Below are positions 8,529 to 16,328 of a stretch of DNA of 38,250 nucleotides, piece by piece. Positions within the stretch are counted from its first letter, which is position 1. Each line of letters starts with the position of its first letter. The stretch spans positions 1 to 38,250 of the forward strand of contig CAITOL010000189.1 in NCBI GenBank assembly GCA_903893975.1, in the 5' to 3' direction. The notes beneath the pieces were generated by a model. The model had not been told where the DNA came from, ran no database searches, and saw nothing but the letters and a program-made list of their open reading frames with translations. The DNA is from an uncultured Rhodospirillales bacterium (lineage in GTDB: Bacteria > Pseudomonadota > Alphaproteobacteria > Acetobacterales > Acetobacteraceae). The translations under genes were made by a program, and so were the position numbers.

Positions 8529-9284
8529 ATGACCATCGACCTCAAGGGCAAACGCGCCATCATCGCCGGCGGCAGCCGCGGCATCGGCCGCGCCATCGTG
8601 CTCGCCTTCGCCGAAGCCGGTGCCGCCGTATCGTTCTGCGCCCGCGGCCCCGCCGCGCTGGAAGCCACCCGCGCTGACGCGGCCAAATTCGGCGGCCTGG
8701 TCCACGCCGCCGCCTGCGACCTGTCGCAGCAGAGCGAAATCGAACGCTACATCGCTGAAGCGCAGGCCGCCTTGGGCGGGCTCGATGTGCTGATCAACAA
8801 TGCCAGCGGCTTCGGGCGCGGCGATGATGAAGCCAGTTGGGATGCCAGCCTGAATGTCGATGTCATGGCCGTGGTCCGCGCCTCCCGCGCCGCCATGCCG
8901 GCGCTGCTGGCCTCAGGCGATGCCAGCATCATCAACATCGCCAGCGGCTCCGGCCTCAACCCCTCGGTCCGCACCCCGGCCTACGGCGCGGCCAAAGCCG
9001 CCACCATCCACTACACCCGCACCCAGGCCGCCTCCGTCGCGCATCAGAATATCCGGGTCAACTGCATCTGCCCTGGCTCGATTTTCTTTGAAGGCGGCAC
9101 CTGGGACGTCGCCAAGCGCGACAACCCGCCGCTCTACGCCGCCACCCTCGCATCCTGCCCCGCCGGCCGCATGGGCACGCCGGAGGAAGTGGCCAATGTC
9201 GCCGTCTTCCTCGCCTCGCCACTGGCCAGCTGGATCACCGCCCAGGTCATCAGCGTCAATGGCGGCCAGGGGCTGCGGCGCTAA
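8529..9284 (+). CDS. Short-chain dehydrogenase/reductase (SDR)
   Basis: A 251-residue classical SDR. The NAD(P)-binding motif GGSRGIGR is at 14-21 and the NNASG strand motif at 90-94. The catalytic Ser139 lies in INIASGSG and the catalytic pair is Tyr152/Lys156 in AYGAAKAA. The end, WITAQVISVNGGQGLRR, is the usual SDR C-terminus. It oxidises or reduces an unidentified alcohol or ketone in the cytoplasm. ATG at 8529 follows GGGGAAAG; an upstream in-frame start at 8463 would overlap the leader of the divergent isomerase gene and has no family support. The substrate cannot be read from sequence. Confidence 0.93.
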   Translation: MTIDLKGKRAIIAGGSRGIGRAIVLAFAEAGAAVSFCARGPAALEATRADAAKFGGLVHAAACDLSQQSEIERYIAEAQAALGGLDVLINNASGFGRGDDEASWDASLNVDVMAVVRASRAAMPALLASGDASIINIASGSGLNPSVRTPAYGAAKAATIHYTRTQAASVAHQNIRVNCICPGSIFFEGGTWDVAKRDNPPLYAATLASCPAGRMGTPEEVANVAVFLASPLASWITAQVISVNGGQGLRR

Positions 9285-9322
9285 CCTCGGAACCACGCCA
9301 GGGCGGGGGGCAGGGGAGGCGG

Positions 9323-10372
9323 CTAAACCTTCGCCATCCGCATCACCCCGTCCTGGTCACGCCCAAACCGCAGCGCGCCCTCCTCGGCGAGGTAGTTCAC
9401 ATGCGCCAGCGCCTCGCCAAACGCGAAGCCGGTCTGGTGCGCATCCAACGGCCGGCGGAACATGAACGGCAGCACCTCCGCCACCGTCAGCGGCCGCTCG
9501 GCGCAGCCGGCCAGAATATCGCCGCAGCGCGCGTCATGATGCGCGATTAATTCCTCGGTCCGCGTGTGCAGCCCGTAAAACGGCAGATTATGCGCCGCCA
9601 GCACGAACACATCCTCCGGGATCGCCGCCTGCAACGCGGCCAGCGACTTCAGATACGCGCCGAGCGGATTGGCCTTCGGCTCCCACGGCCACACGCCGAT
9701 ATTGGGAGAGATTTTCGCCAGCACCTGATCGGCGGCGAAAAACAGCTTTTCATCGCGGCACAGCAACATAATCTGCTCTGGCGAATGCCCCTCGCCGGAC
9801 AATATCTCAAACCGCCGCCCGCCAATATCCAGCGTCCTGCCCGCCTGCAATCGGGTAAAAGCCGCCGGCATTTCCGTGGTCATGCGGATATAGGAATGCC
9901 CGCGGTCCAGCACGCTATCAATGGCCGATGTCGCCAGCCCATGTTCGACATAAAACTCCCGATGCCGGCTTTTGCCGATCGCAATCGGGTTGTAACGCAG
10001 GTTCTGCGCCGTCAGGTATTCCACCTGGCTCATCAGCAATTCCAACCCGTAGCGCTCGCTCAGCCAGCCGGCCAGGCCCACATGGTCGGGATGCGCATGG
10101 GTCACAATCAACCGGGTCGGCTTGCGCCCCTGCAACTGGGTTTCCAGCACATGCGTCCACAACGCCTCGGTGCGCGCATCGGCCAGCCCTGTATCCAGGA
10201 TCGCCCAGCCCGCGCCGTCCTCGATCAGGTAGATGTTCACGTGGTTCAACGCGAATGGCAGCGCCACGCGTAACCACAACACCCCCGGGGCAATTTCCAC
10301 CGGCACACCATCGGTCGGTGGCGGCACGGGATGCGGGAAGCGCAGGGTGGGGGCATCGGAAAGAACGGACAT
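9323..10372 (-). CDS. Metallo-beta-lactamase-fold hydrolase
   Basis: A 349-residue MBL-fold protein. The metal motif THAHPDH (H-x-H-x-D-H) follows the strand AILDTGLAD; later ligands are probably in GEGHSPEQIMLL and in FAADQVL. The C-terminal ~80 residues (after FVLAAHNLPFYGL) look like the winged-helix tail found in LACTB2-like proteins, with conserved HDARCGDIL. Members hydrolyse thioesters, lactones or nucleic acids. No signal peptide is seen, so it is probably cytoplasmic and not a secreted antibiotic lactamase. Start ATG 10372 has AGGGT nine bases upstream. Divergent from the alpha/beta hydrolase gene (78 bases between). Confidence 0.9.
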   Translation of the reverse strand: MSVLSDAPTLRFPHPVPPPTDGVPVEIAPGVLWLRVALPFALNHVNIYLIEDGAGWAILDTGLADARTEALWTHVLETQLQGRKPTRLIVTHAHPDHVGLAGWLSERYGLELLMSQVEYLTAQNLRYNPIAIGKSRHREFYVEHGLATSAIDSVLDRGHSYIRMTTEMPAAFTRLQAGRTLDIGGRRFEILSGEGHSPEQIMLLCRDEKLFFAADQVLAKISPNIGVWPWEPKANPLGAYLKSLAALQAAIPEDVFVLAAHNLPFYGLHTRTEELIAHHDARCGDILAGCAERPLTVAEVLPFMFRRPLDAHQTGFAFGEALAHVNYLAEEGALRFGRDQDGVMRMAKV

Positions 10373-10450
10373 CAGCCGACCCTACGGGTCCATTTCGGCC
10401 CCGGCAAGGCAAGGCTTGGCAAAGCCGGGTTGCGCGCGGTTTGATGCGCC

Positions 10451-11209
10451 ATGCGCCCGTTCACCCTCACTTTGCCCGCCGGAACCCTGGATTGCGCCTG
10501 GTGGGGCCCACCCCCGACCGACCGGCCCACATTGGTGCTGCTGCATGAAGGCCTCGGCTGCATCGCCCTCTGGCGCGACCTGCCCGCCCAACTCGCCGCC
10601 AGCACCGGCTGCGGCGTGCTGGCCTATTCCCGCTTCGGCTATGGCGCCTCCAGCCCCTGCACCCTGCCACGCCCGCTAGACTACATGCGCACCGAAGCCA
10701 CCGACATCCTACCCGCCGTGCTCAACGCCGCCGGCATCACCCGCGCGCTCCTGATCGGCCATTCCGACGGCGCCTCAATCGCCGCAATCCATCTCGGCAC
10801 CATCCGCGACCCGCGCATCGCCGGCGCCGTGCTCATCGCGCCACATTATTTCGTCGAACCATCGGCGCTCGACGCCATCGCCGCCGCCCGCATCGCCTAC
10901 ACCAGCTCCGATCTGCGCCCGAAACTCGCCCGCTACCACCGCAACGTCGATGCCGCCTTCTACGGCTGGTGCGACGCCTGGCTCGACCCGGATTTCCGCG
11001 ATTTCAATCTGAAAGCCGACCTCGCCGGCATCACCGCGCCAGTGCTGCAACTACAAGGCACCAACGACCCATACGGCACCACCGCGCAAACCGACTGCCT
11101 CGCCACCGCCGAAACCCTCGTCCTGCCCGTGCGCCACGCGCCACATCAGGAAGCGCCGGCGGAGAGTCTGGCGGCGATGGTCCGGTTTATTGCGGAGGTT
11201 TTGGGTTAA
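10451..11209 (+). CDS. Alpha/beta hydrolase
   Basis: A 252-residue alpha/beta hydrolase. LVLLHEGLG holds the oxyanion-hole region, LIGHSDGASIA the nucleophile elbow (Ser in GHSDG), LQGTNDPYGT the acid Asp, and HAPHQEAP the catalytic His region. All triad positions are present, so it should be active as an esterase or hydrolase; the substrate is unknown. No signal peptide. The ribosome site before ATG 10451 is poor. The gene is followed by the palindromic element at 11238-11373, whose first hairpin is well placed to end its transcript. Confidence 0.9.
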   Translation: MRPFTLTLPAGTLDCAWWGPPPTDRPTLVLLHEGLGCIALWRDLPAQLAASTGCGVLAYSRFGYGASSPCTLPRPLDYMRTEATDILPAVLNAAGITRALLIGHSDGASIAAIHLGTIRDPRIAGAVLIAPHYFVEPSALDAIAAARIAYTSSDLRPKLARYHRNVDAAFYGWCDAWLDPDFRDFNLKADLAGITAPVLQLQGTNDPYGTTAQTDCLATAETLVLPVRHAPHQEAPAESLAAMVRFIAEVLG

Positions 11210-11237
11210 AAATACCTATCAAGGCATTAGAAAAGCA

Positions 11238-11261
11238 CTTCTTTGTTTGAAAACAAAGAAG
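11238..11261 (+). terminator. Hairpin downstream of alpha/beta hydrolase gene
   Basis: Perfect 11-bp stem CTTCTTTGTTT/AAACAAAGAAG with a GA centre, 29 bases after the stop of the plus-strand hydrolase gene. It is followed by an A-run and then TTTATTTGTT rather than an immediate U-tract, so termination is likely but not of the textbook form. Confidence 0.55.
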
Positions 11262-11349
11262 CAAAAAAACTTTATTTGTTCCTAGCCTACGGCGTACTCT
11301 CACCGGATGGCGTACGCCGAAGGCAAGGATGTCGTAAAAAGTTTTTTTG

Positions 11350-11373
11350 GTTCTTTTTGTTCACAAAAAGAAC
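11350..11373 (-). terminator. Hairpin downstream of pirin gene
   Basis: Perfect 11-bp stem GTTCTTTTTGT/ACAAAAAGAAC with a TC centre, beginning 4 bases after the pirin stop on the minus strand. On that strand it is followed by an A-run and then TTTTT, mirroring the hairpin on the other side of the element. Confidence 0.55.
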
Positions 11374-11376
11374 ACC

Positions 11377-12081
11377 TTAAGCCAAATCAAACACCAACGC
11401 CTCAGCCCCATCCCCCCCGGCCACCAGCGCCACCGCCGCCTCCGCGCTCACCGCCACCCCGTCACCGGCCGCAACGCTCACACCGTTCACCGCGCCGGCC
11501 CCGCGCACCATCTGCACCCAAGCCCGCCGCCCCGGCGCCAGCTCCAGCCGCACCGCCGCCGCGCCCGCCAGCACCGTGCTGTAAATCGAGGCATCCTGAT
11601 GGATCATCAGCGACCCATCGCGCCCATCGCCAGACACCACCAGCCGCAACTGGGCGGCTTTCTCCGCCGCCGCGAACATCTTCTGGTCATAGCGCGGCGT
11701 ATGCCCCTGCCGATCCGGCAGCAGCCAGATTTGCAGGAAATGCACCGGCTGCTCGGCGGACGCATTGAACTCGCTATGCCGAATGCCCGCCCCGGCAGAC
11801 ATCACCTGCACATCCCCGGGCCGGATTACCGACCCGGTGCCAATGCTATCTTTGTGCTCTAACGCGCCTGAGATCACGTAGGAGATAATCTCCATATCCC
11901 GATGCCCATGCGTGCCAAAGCCTTGCCCCGGCGCCACGCGGTCCTCGTTAATCACCCGCAGCGCGCCGAAGCCCATATGCTGCTGGTCGTGATAACTGGC
12001 GAACGAAAACGTGTGGTAACTATCCAGCCAACCATGATTGGCGTGCCCACGCGCCAAAGCGGGCCGAACGATAACGGACAT
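11377..12081 (-). CDS. Pirin family bicupin protein
   Basis: A 234-residue cytoplasmic pirin. The metal site in the N-terminal cupin is THGHRDMEI (His58, His60) with IRHSEF (His102, Glu104), the full set for Fe binding. The N-terminus carries the pirin signature GWLDSYHTFSFASYHD and MGFGALRVINED. Bacterial pirins of this type (YhhW-like) include quercetin dioxygenases and redox-sensing proteins. ATG at 12081 is preferred over GTG at 12087 because AGGAG sits seven bases before the ATG. It follows doxX on the same strand, 62 bases apart with a strong hairpin between, and the pair is divergent from a LysR regulator, a common arrangement. The role is inferred as stress or quinone/flavonoid related. 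Confidence 0.94.
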   Translation of the reverse strand: MSVIVRPALARGHANHGWLDSYHTFSFASYHDQQHMGFGALRVINEDRVAPGQGFGTHGHRDMEIISYVISGALEHKDSIGTGSVIRPGDVQVMSAGAGIRHSEFNASAEQPVHFLQIWLLPDRQGHTPRYDQKMFAAAEKAAQLRLVVSGDGRDGSLMIHQDASIYSTVLAGAAAVRLELAPGRRAWVQMVRGAGAVNGVSVAAGDGVAVSAEAAVALVAGGDGAEALVFDLA

Positions 12082-12096
12082 TGTCACTCTCCTAAG

Positions 12097-12124
12097 CGCG
12101 GGGTGCGGTCAGCCGCACCCCGCG
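12097..12124 (-). promoter_or_regulatory. Strong GC hairpin between doxX and pirin genes
   Basis: CGCGGGGTGCGG (12097-12108) and CCGCACCCCGCG (12113-12124) make a perfect 12-bp stem with a four-base loop. In the doxX-pirin direction it ends just before the AGGAG ribosome site of pirin, with no U-tract. It may partly terminate, protect or separate the two messages. Confidence 0.6.
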
Positions 12125-12143
12125 ACCATCAAGCCATCAAGCG

Positions 12144-12614
12144 TTAAATTTCGTAGCCAATCGCCGCATCAACCGAGAACCGGCCACCGCCACGAATGGC
12201 GAAAGACAGCGCCACAATACCCCACAACAGCGGATATTCGTAGCCGCCGGAGGTCCAGAAGAAGCCCAGGTTCAAATGCACCGTCACCGCGGCCACCGCC
12301 ATCACCGCAAACACCAGCGCGCCCATCACCCGTGTGGCAAAGCCAAGCATCAGGAACAGTCCGCCGAAAAACTCGATCAACCCCGCCAGCAACGCGAACG
12401 AAGCCGGCAGCCCCAGCTTGGCGGCGAAAAACTGGCCGGTGGCTTCCACGCCATAGCCACCGAAGGCGCCGAACAGTTTCTGCGCGCCATGCGGCAACAG
12501 CAGCGCGCCGGTCACCACCCGCACCATCGGCTCGGCAATCGGGGTCAGCGCGTTCTCGATGCTGGCGAAAAACGGCACAATCGGCTTGGTCTGTGTGGTC
12601 GTCGTGGCGGACAT
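12144..12614 (-). CDS. DoxX family membrane protein
   Basis: A 156-residue integral membrane protein of the DoxX/YqjF type. Four hydrophobic segments are visible: around PMVRVVTGALLLPHGAQKLF, FALLAGLIEFFGGLFLMLGF, MGALVFAVMAVAAVTVHL, and PLLWGIVALSFAIRG. Family signatures are LLPHGAQKLFG and EFFGGLFLMLG. Members act in membrane redox or thiosulfate/quinone-linked complexes, though many have no assigned role. ATG at 12614 has GAGG six bases upstream; the in-frame ATG at 12626 does not. It is the first gene of a doxX-pirin unit, divergent from the LysR gene across about 128 bases. Confidence 0.92.
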   Translation of the reverse strand: MSATTTTQTKPIVPFFASIENALTPIAEPMVRVVTGALLLPHGAQKLFGAFGGYGVEATGQFFAAKLGLPASFALLAGLIEFFGGLFLMLGFATRVMGALVFAVMAVAAVTVHLNLGFFWTSGGYEYPLLWGIVALSFAIRGGGRFSVDAAIGYEI

Positions 12615-12742
12615 GGGATACCTCATTCAGCTCGCAACCCCGGCGCGATTGCCGGGCTGTTGATGCGCTAAGAGTTAATTTGTGCTAGCTTCACCAACAA
12701 TCGACGTTTTATGAACAAGACTGTTGCAGCTGGAGCAATAAT

Positions 12743-13654
12743 ATGGACCGCCTGGCCGCCATCGAAGCGTTCGTCCGCGTCGCCGAAACCCATTCCTTCT
12801 CGGAAGCCGCGCGCCGCCTGCACGCCTCGCAATCCGCGGTCAGCCGCGCCATCAGCGGGCTCGAAGCCGAACTCGGCGCCCGCCTTTTGCACCGCACCAC
12901 CCGCTCGCTCACCCTCACCGAAGCCGGGCGCGGCTATTTTGAGCGTGCCGCCCGCATCCTCGCCGACCTCGATGAAGCCAACCTCGCCGTCACCCAACTG
13001 CAAGCCGCCCCGCGCGGCCGCCTGCGGGTGAATGCCCCGATGAGCTTCGGCTTCCTCCACCTCGCCCCCGCCTTGCCGGATTTCCTCGCCCTCTACCCCG
13101 AACTTTCGGTCGATCTCAGCATGAGCGACCGCTTCGTGGACCTGATCGAAGAAGGCGTCGATGTCGCCGTCCGCATCGGCGCGCTGGAGGATTCCAGCCT
13201 CATCGCCCGCAAACTCGCCCCCATCCGCCGCGTCGTCTGCGCCAGCCCGGCCTACCTGAACGCCCGCGGCACCCCGCTGGCGCCCGACGACCTCAAACAG
13301 CACGATTGCCTGTGCAACTCCAACATCGCCGTGCTGCATGAATGGCGCTTCGCCGCCGCCGACGGCAAATTATGGCCCGTCGATGTGCGCGGCCGCCTCA
13401 GCGCCAATAATGGCGACGCCTTGCGCGTCGCCGCCCTCAAAGGCCTCGGCCTTGCCAACCTGCCCACCTTTATCGTCGGCGCCGATCTGCAAGCCGGCAC
13501 CCTGATGACGGTGCTGGACGATTTCGCGGTGCAGGATCTGTCGATGAGCGCCGTCTACCCGCCAGGGCGCCACCTCTCCCCCAAAGTTCGCGCCTTCGTG
13601 GATTTCCTCGCCGACCGCTTCGGCCCCCGCCCGTATTGGGACCTTATTGGTTAG
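12743..13654 (+). CDS. LysR-family transcriptional regulator
   Basis: A 303-residue LysR-type regulator. The N-terminal winged HTH (about 1-60) has FVRVAETHSFSEAARRLHASQSAVSR-type spacing, followed by LEAELGARLLHRTTRSLTLTEAG. The effector domain (about 90-300) has the typical PDFLALYPEL, GVDVAVRIGAL, and GLGLANLPTFIV segments of the AaeR/DhcR-like subgroup. ATG at 12743 follows GGAG. It is divergent from doxX-pirin and most likely controls that unit from the shared 128-base region, as in many proteobacteria. Its 3' end overlaps the MFS gene on the other strand by 11 bases. Confidence 0.94.
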   Translation: MDRLAAIEAFVRVAETHSFSEAARRLHASQSAVSRAISGLEAELGARLLHRTTRSLTLTEAGRGYFERAARILADLDEANLAVTQLQAAPRGRLRVNAPMSFGFLHLAPALPDFLALYPELSVDLSMSDRFVDLIEEGVDVAVRIGALEDSSLIARKLAPIRRVVCASPAYLNARGTPLAPDDLKQHDCLCNSNIAVLHEWRFAAADGKLWPVDVRGRLSANNGDALRVAALKGLGLANLPTFIVGADLQAGTLMTVLDDFAVQDLSMSAVYPPGRHLSPKVRAFVDFLADRFGPRPYWDLIG

Positions 13655-14888
13655 CGGCCTCCAGCTTCGGCACCGCCAGGAACACCAGCCCCCAGGTGCC
13701 CAGCAACAGCACCGCCGTCAGCAAAAACACCCAGCGCAGCCCAAACCCCGCCGCCACCACCCCGCCGGACATCGGCCCCAGCGAGTTGCCGAGGAAATAG
13801 ACCGAACTGGTCATGCCATAGATAAACCCGCGCTCATCCGCATTGGTCAGCTTGCCGATCAGCGCGTTGGCCGTCGGCACAATCGCGCCCACAAACATGC
13901 CCACGCCAAACCGCTCCACTACAAACCAGGTGTAGCTGTCGGTAAACGCCTGCGGCAGCGTCAGCACCGCCGCCCCGCCCAAGGCCAGCAGCAACACCGC
14001 CCGCTCGCCAAACCGGTCCGATGACCGGCCCAGCAGCGGCACCGCAATCACCCCCGCCAGCCCGGTGGCCGAAAACGCGAAGCCCGCCAGGCTCGCCACA
14101 TTGCCGGCATCGCCCACCAACTCCTTCACATGCAACGAAATCACCGGCTGGATCGCCTGCACCGCAAACTGGGTGAACATCAGCACCAGCACCAGCGCCG
14201 CCATGCCCGGGATCAGCGTCATCGCCCGGAACGCGACCGACAGTTTCACCTTCGGCTTATCGCCCTTCGGCGGGGTAAACCGCTCCGGCACCAGCACCCA
14301 GCACAGCACGAACGCCACCATCGACAGCGACCCGCCGATCACGAATGGCAGCCGGTAACTGCCGGTCACATCCACCAGAATCCCGCCCAGCAGCGGCCCG
14401 ATCAGCGACCCCACCAACTGCCCGGTGGACAGCATCCCCAGCGCATAGCCCAACCGCGCCGGCGGCACCTGGCTGGCGATCAGCACGACGGATGCGGCGG
14501 AAAACCCGGCCCCCGCGCCCATCAGAATCCGCAGGCCCAGCATGTGCCAAACGTTCTGCGCCAGCGCCATCATAATGGTGAACAGCCCGATCGCGAACGC
14601 CGAGCGCAGCACCATCATCTTGCGCCCATACCGGTCCGACATCCGCCCCCACATCGGCGCCGCGAAGGCCGCGATCAGCGACGTGATGGACGACAGCGCC
14701 CCCGACCAAAGGTCCACCCCCTCCGCCGTTTCCACCCCCAGATGCGGCAAAAACAACGGCATCACCGGCGATAGAAACGTGAACGACAGCGTCATAATCA
14801 CCTGCACCGCCACCATCGTCCACATCGTCACCGGCCAGGTCGGTGAGGTATCCGGGTGCGGCGCCTGTGGGTCCTGCTGCTCTGCCAT
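13644..14888 (-). CDS. MFS transporter (DHA1-type drug/metabolite efflux)
   Basis: A 414-residue transporter with 12 predicted hydrophobic segments. The loop between TM2 and TM3 carries the MFS motif A, GRMSDRYGRKMM, and a second weaker copy GRSSDRFGERAV lies in the second half. The segment RILMGAGAGFSAASVVLIASQ and the following LSTGQLVGSLIGPLLGGIL match the motif B/C region of proton antiporters such as multidrug exporters. It exports an unknown compound across the inner membrane. ATG at 14888 has AGGA ten bases upstream. It converges on the LysR gene, overlapping by 11 bases. Confidence 0.93.
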   Translation of the reverse strand: MAEQQDPQAPHPDTSPTWPVTMWTMVAVQVIMTLSFTFLSPVMPLFLPHLGVETAEGVDLWSGALSSITSLIAAFAAPMWGRMSDRYGRKMMVLRSAFAIGLFTIMMALAQNVWHMLGLRILMGAGAGFSAASVVLIASQVPPARLGYALGMLSTGQLVGSLIGPLLGGILVDVTGSYRLPFVIGGSLSMVAFVLCWVLVPERFTPPKGDKPKVKLSVAFRAMTLIPGMAALVLVLMFTQFAVQAIQPVISLHVKELVGDAGNVASLAGFAFSATGLAGVIAVPLLGRSSDRFGERAVLLLALGGAAVLTLPQAFTDSYTWFVVERFGVGMFVGAIVPTANALIGKLTNADERGFIYGMTSSVYFLGNSLGPMSGGVVAAGFGLRWVFLLTAVLLLGTWGLVFLAVPKLEAANQ

Positions 14889-14971
14889 CGCTGTGTCGTC
14901 CTGTTACACAGCGATGATCGGCCGCGCGGGCGAAGCTGTAAAGCGCCGGCACCGGCGGCGCTGCCCGCCCG

Positions 14972-15964
14972 TCACCCCAGCAGCACCGCTTTGCCGATCA
15001 CCTCCCGGTTGATCACCGCCCGCAAAGCATCCGCCGCCTGCACCAGCGGAAACCGGTGCGAGATCCTGGGCCGCAGCTTCCCTTCACCCGCCAGCTGCAG
15101 CAGCGCCTTGATATTCGCCGCCGCCAGCGCCGGCTGAAACTCCTGCACCCCGCCAATCCGCACCCCGATGGCTTCCGCGCCTTTGATCAGCAGATGGTTG
15201 GTCTTGGCCAAAGCCGGCGCCCCGCCCAGAAAGCCCAAAATCAGCAGCCGCGCCCCCCAATTCAGGCAACGCATGCTTTCATCGAACACCGCCGCCCCAA
15301 TCGGGTCGTAGACGATGTCCACCCCCTTGCCCCCGGTCAGCGCCTTCACCTGCTCGCGGAAGCCGCCGTGATAATCCAGCACATGATCCGCCCCTTCCTC
15401 CAGACACGCCGCCCGCTTGGCTTCACTACCGGCGGTGGCGATCACCCGGCCGCCAAACAATTTGGCAATCTGGATCGCCGCGATCCCGATCCCGCCCGCG
15501 GCCCCATGGATCAGCACCCATTCCCCAGCCTGCAACCGGCCTTTCTGCAGCAGCGCGTGATACGCGGTGTGATAGGCGCCTTTGAACACCGCCGCCTCCT
15601 CCACCGAAAACCCGGCCGGAATCAGGTCGCAAGCCGCCGCCTTGGCATTGGCCAGGGTGCAGAAAGACCCTGGGCTGTGCCGGCTGATCACTCGGTCGCC
15701 GACGGCAAACCCGTCCACCCCCGCGCCCACCGCCACCCCCGCGCCCACCGCCACCACCGTGCCGGCCGCCTCGCTGCCGGGAATAAACGGCGGCTCCGGG
15801 CGAAACTGGTAGGTGCCGGCCAGCATCAGCACATCCACCATCTGCACCCCACGCGCCTCCAGCCGCACCTGAATTTCGCCGGCAGCAGGGGCCGGTGGAT
15901 CGGGCAACTCACGCACCGCCAGCACCTCTGGCCCGCCGAACGCCTCACACACCACTGCCTGCAT
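14972..15964 (-). CDS. NADPH:quinone oxidoreductase-type zinc-independent dehydrogenase
   Basis: A 330-residue medium-chain reductase of the quinone oxidoreductase group. The catalytic domain is N-terminal (VCEAFGGPEVLAV; PFIPGSEAAGTV), followed by the Rossmann fold with HGAAGGIGIAAIQIAK and later GGKGVDIVYDPIGA. The zinc-ligand cysteines of alcohol dehydrogenases are absent. It should reduce quinones or enoyl compounds with NAD(P)H. ATG at 15964 follows GGAGG and is preferred over a long N-terminal extension that would run into gatC. Near residue 75 the protein carries VAVGAGVAVGAGV, the product of an exact 18-bp tandem duplication. Divergent from gatC. Confidence 0.92.
   Translation of the reverse strand: MQAVVCEAFGGPEVLAVRELPDPPAPAAGEIQVRLEARGVQMVDVLMLAGTYQFRPEPPFIPGSEAAGTVVAVGAGVAVGAGVDGFAVGDRVISRHSPGSFCTLANAKAAACDLIPAGFSVEEAAVFKGAYHTAYHALLQKGRLQAGEWVLIHGAAGGIGIAAIQIAKLFGGRVIATAGSEAKRAACLEEGADHVLDYHGGFREQVKALTGGKGVDIVYDPIGAAVFDESMRCLNWGARLLILGFLGGAPALAKTNHLLIKGAEAIGVRIGGVQEFQPALAAANIKALLQLAGEGKLRPRISHRFPLVQAADALRAVINREVIGKAVLLG
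15715..15750. repeat. 18-bp exact tandem duplication within the quinone oxidoreductase gene
   Basis: The unit CCACCCCCGCGCCCACCG occurs at 15715-15732 and again at 15733-15750, with a few matching bases beyond. It encodes a duplicated VGAGVA hexapeptide in frame, so the reading frame is kept. Confidence 0.8.
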
Positions 15965-15978
15965 CGCATCCTCCCTGG

Positions 15979-16007
15979 TTGAACCCGCCGGTCCGCGCCG
16001 GTATGAA
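15979..16007 (+). promoter_or_regulatory. Candidate promoter for gatCAB
   Basis: TTGAAC (15979-15984) and TATGAA (16002-16007) are 17 bases apart, each with four of six bases matching the sigma-70 consensus. Transcription would start near 16014, about 27 bases before the gatC ATG. It lies in the short region shared with the divergent oxidoreductase gene. A second AT-rich hexamer (TATACA, 16022-16027) is an alternative -10. Confidence 0.4.
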
Positions 16008-16040
16008 GTTCCTCTGCGTCTTATACAGTATGGGAAGCCC

Positions 16041-16328
16041 ATGTCGCTCGACCCCGCGGCGGTTCGCCGCATCGCCAAACTCGCCCGCATCCGCGTCGAT
16101 GACGCCGAACTCCCTGTCCTCGCAGGCGAGCTCAATTCCATCCTCGGCTGGATCGAGCAGTTGAATGAGGTCAATATCGACGGCGTCGCCCCGCTGGCCG
16201 GCGCCCCCGGCATGACCCAGGCCCTGCGCGCCGACGTGGTGAACGATGGCGGCTACCCGGAAAAAGTGCTGGCCAACGCCCCGGACCGCGAGGGCGATTT
16301 CTTCACCGTGCCGAAGGTGGTTGAGTAA
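16041..16328 (+). CDS. gatC: Asp/Glu-tRNA amidotransferase subunit C
   Basis: A 95-residue GatC, the small scaffold subunit that wraps GatA and GatB. Typical marks are [20 protein letters not shown], then [21 protein letters not shown], and the C-terminal [15 protein letters not shown]. Length is standard. ATG at 16041 follows GGGAAG. Its stop codon overlaps the gatA start as TAATG, so stoichiometric translation is expected. With gatA and gatB it forms the complex that amidates misacylated Glu-tRNA(Gln) and, in many bacteria, Asp-tRNA(Asn). Confidence 0.96.
   Translation: MSLDPAAVRRIAKLARIRVDDAELPVLAGELNSILGWIEQLNEVNIDGVAPLAGAPGMTQALRADVVNDGGYPEKVLANAPDREGDFFTVPKVVE

Larger units (their letters stand above)
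11238..11373. repeat. Nested palindromic intergenic element between convergent genes
   Basis: Three inverted repeats are arranged symmetrically. The left hairpin has an 11-bp perfect stem (11238-11248 with 11251-11261). The centre pairs GCCTACGGCGTAC (11285-11297) with GTACGCCGAAGGC (11312-11324), one mismatch. The right hairpin has an 11-bp perfect stem (11350-11360 with 11363-11373). In addition the inner flanks are inverted copies: AGAAGCAAAAAAACTTT on the left against AAAGTTTTTTTGGTTCT on the right, one mismatch. The whole is thus a large imperfect palindrome of about 136 bp, like a REP/BIME or MITE-type element serving two convergent genes. Confidence 0.75.
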
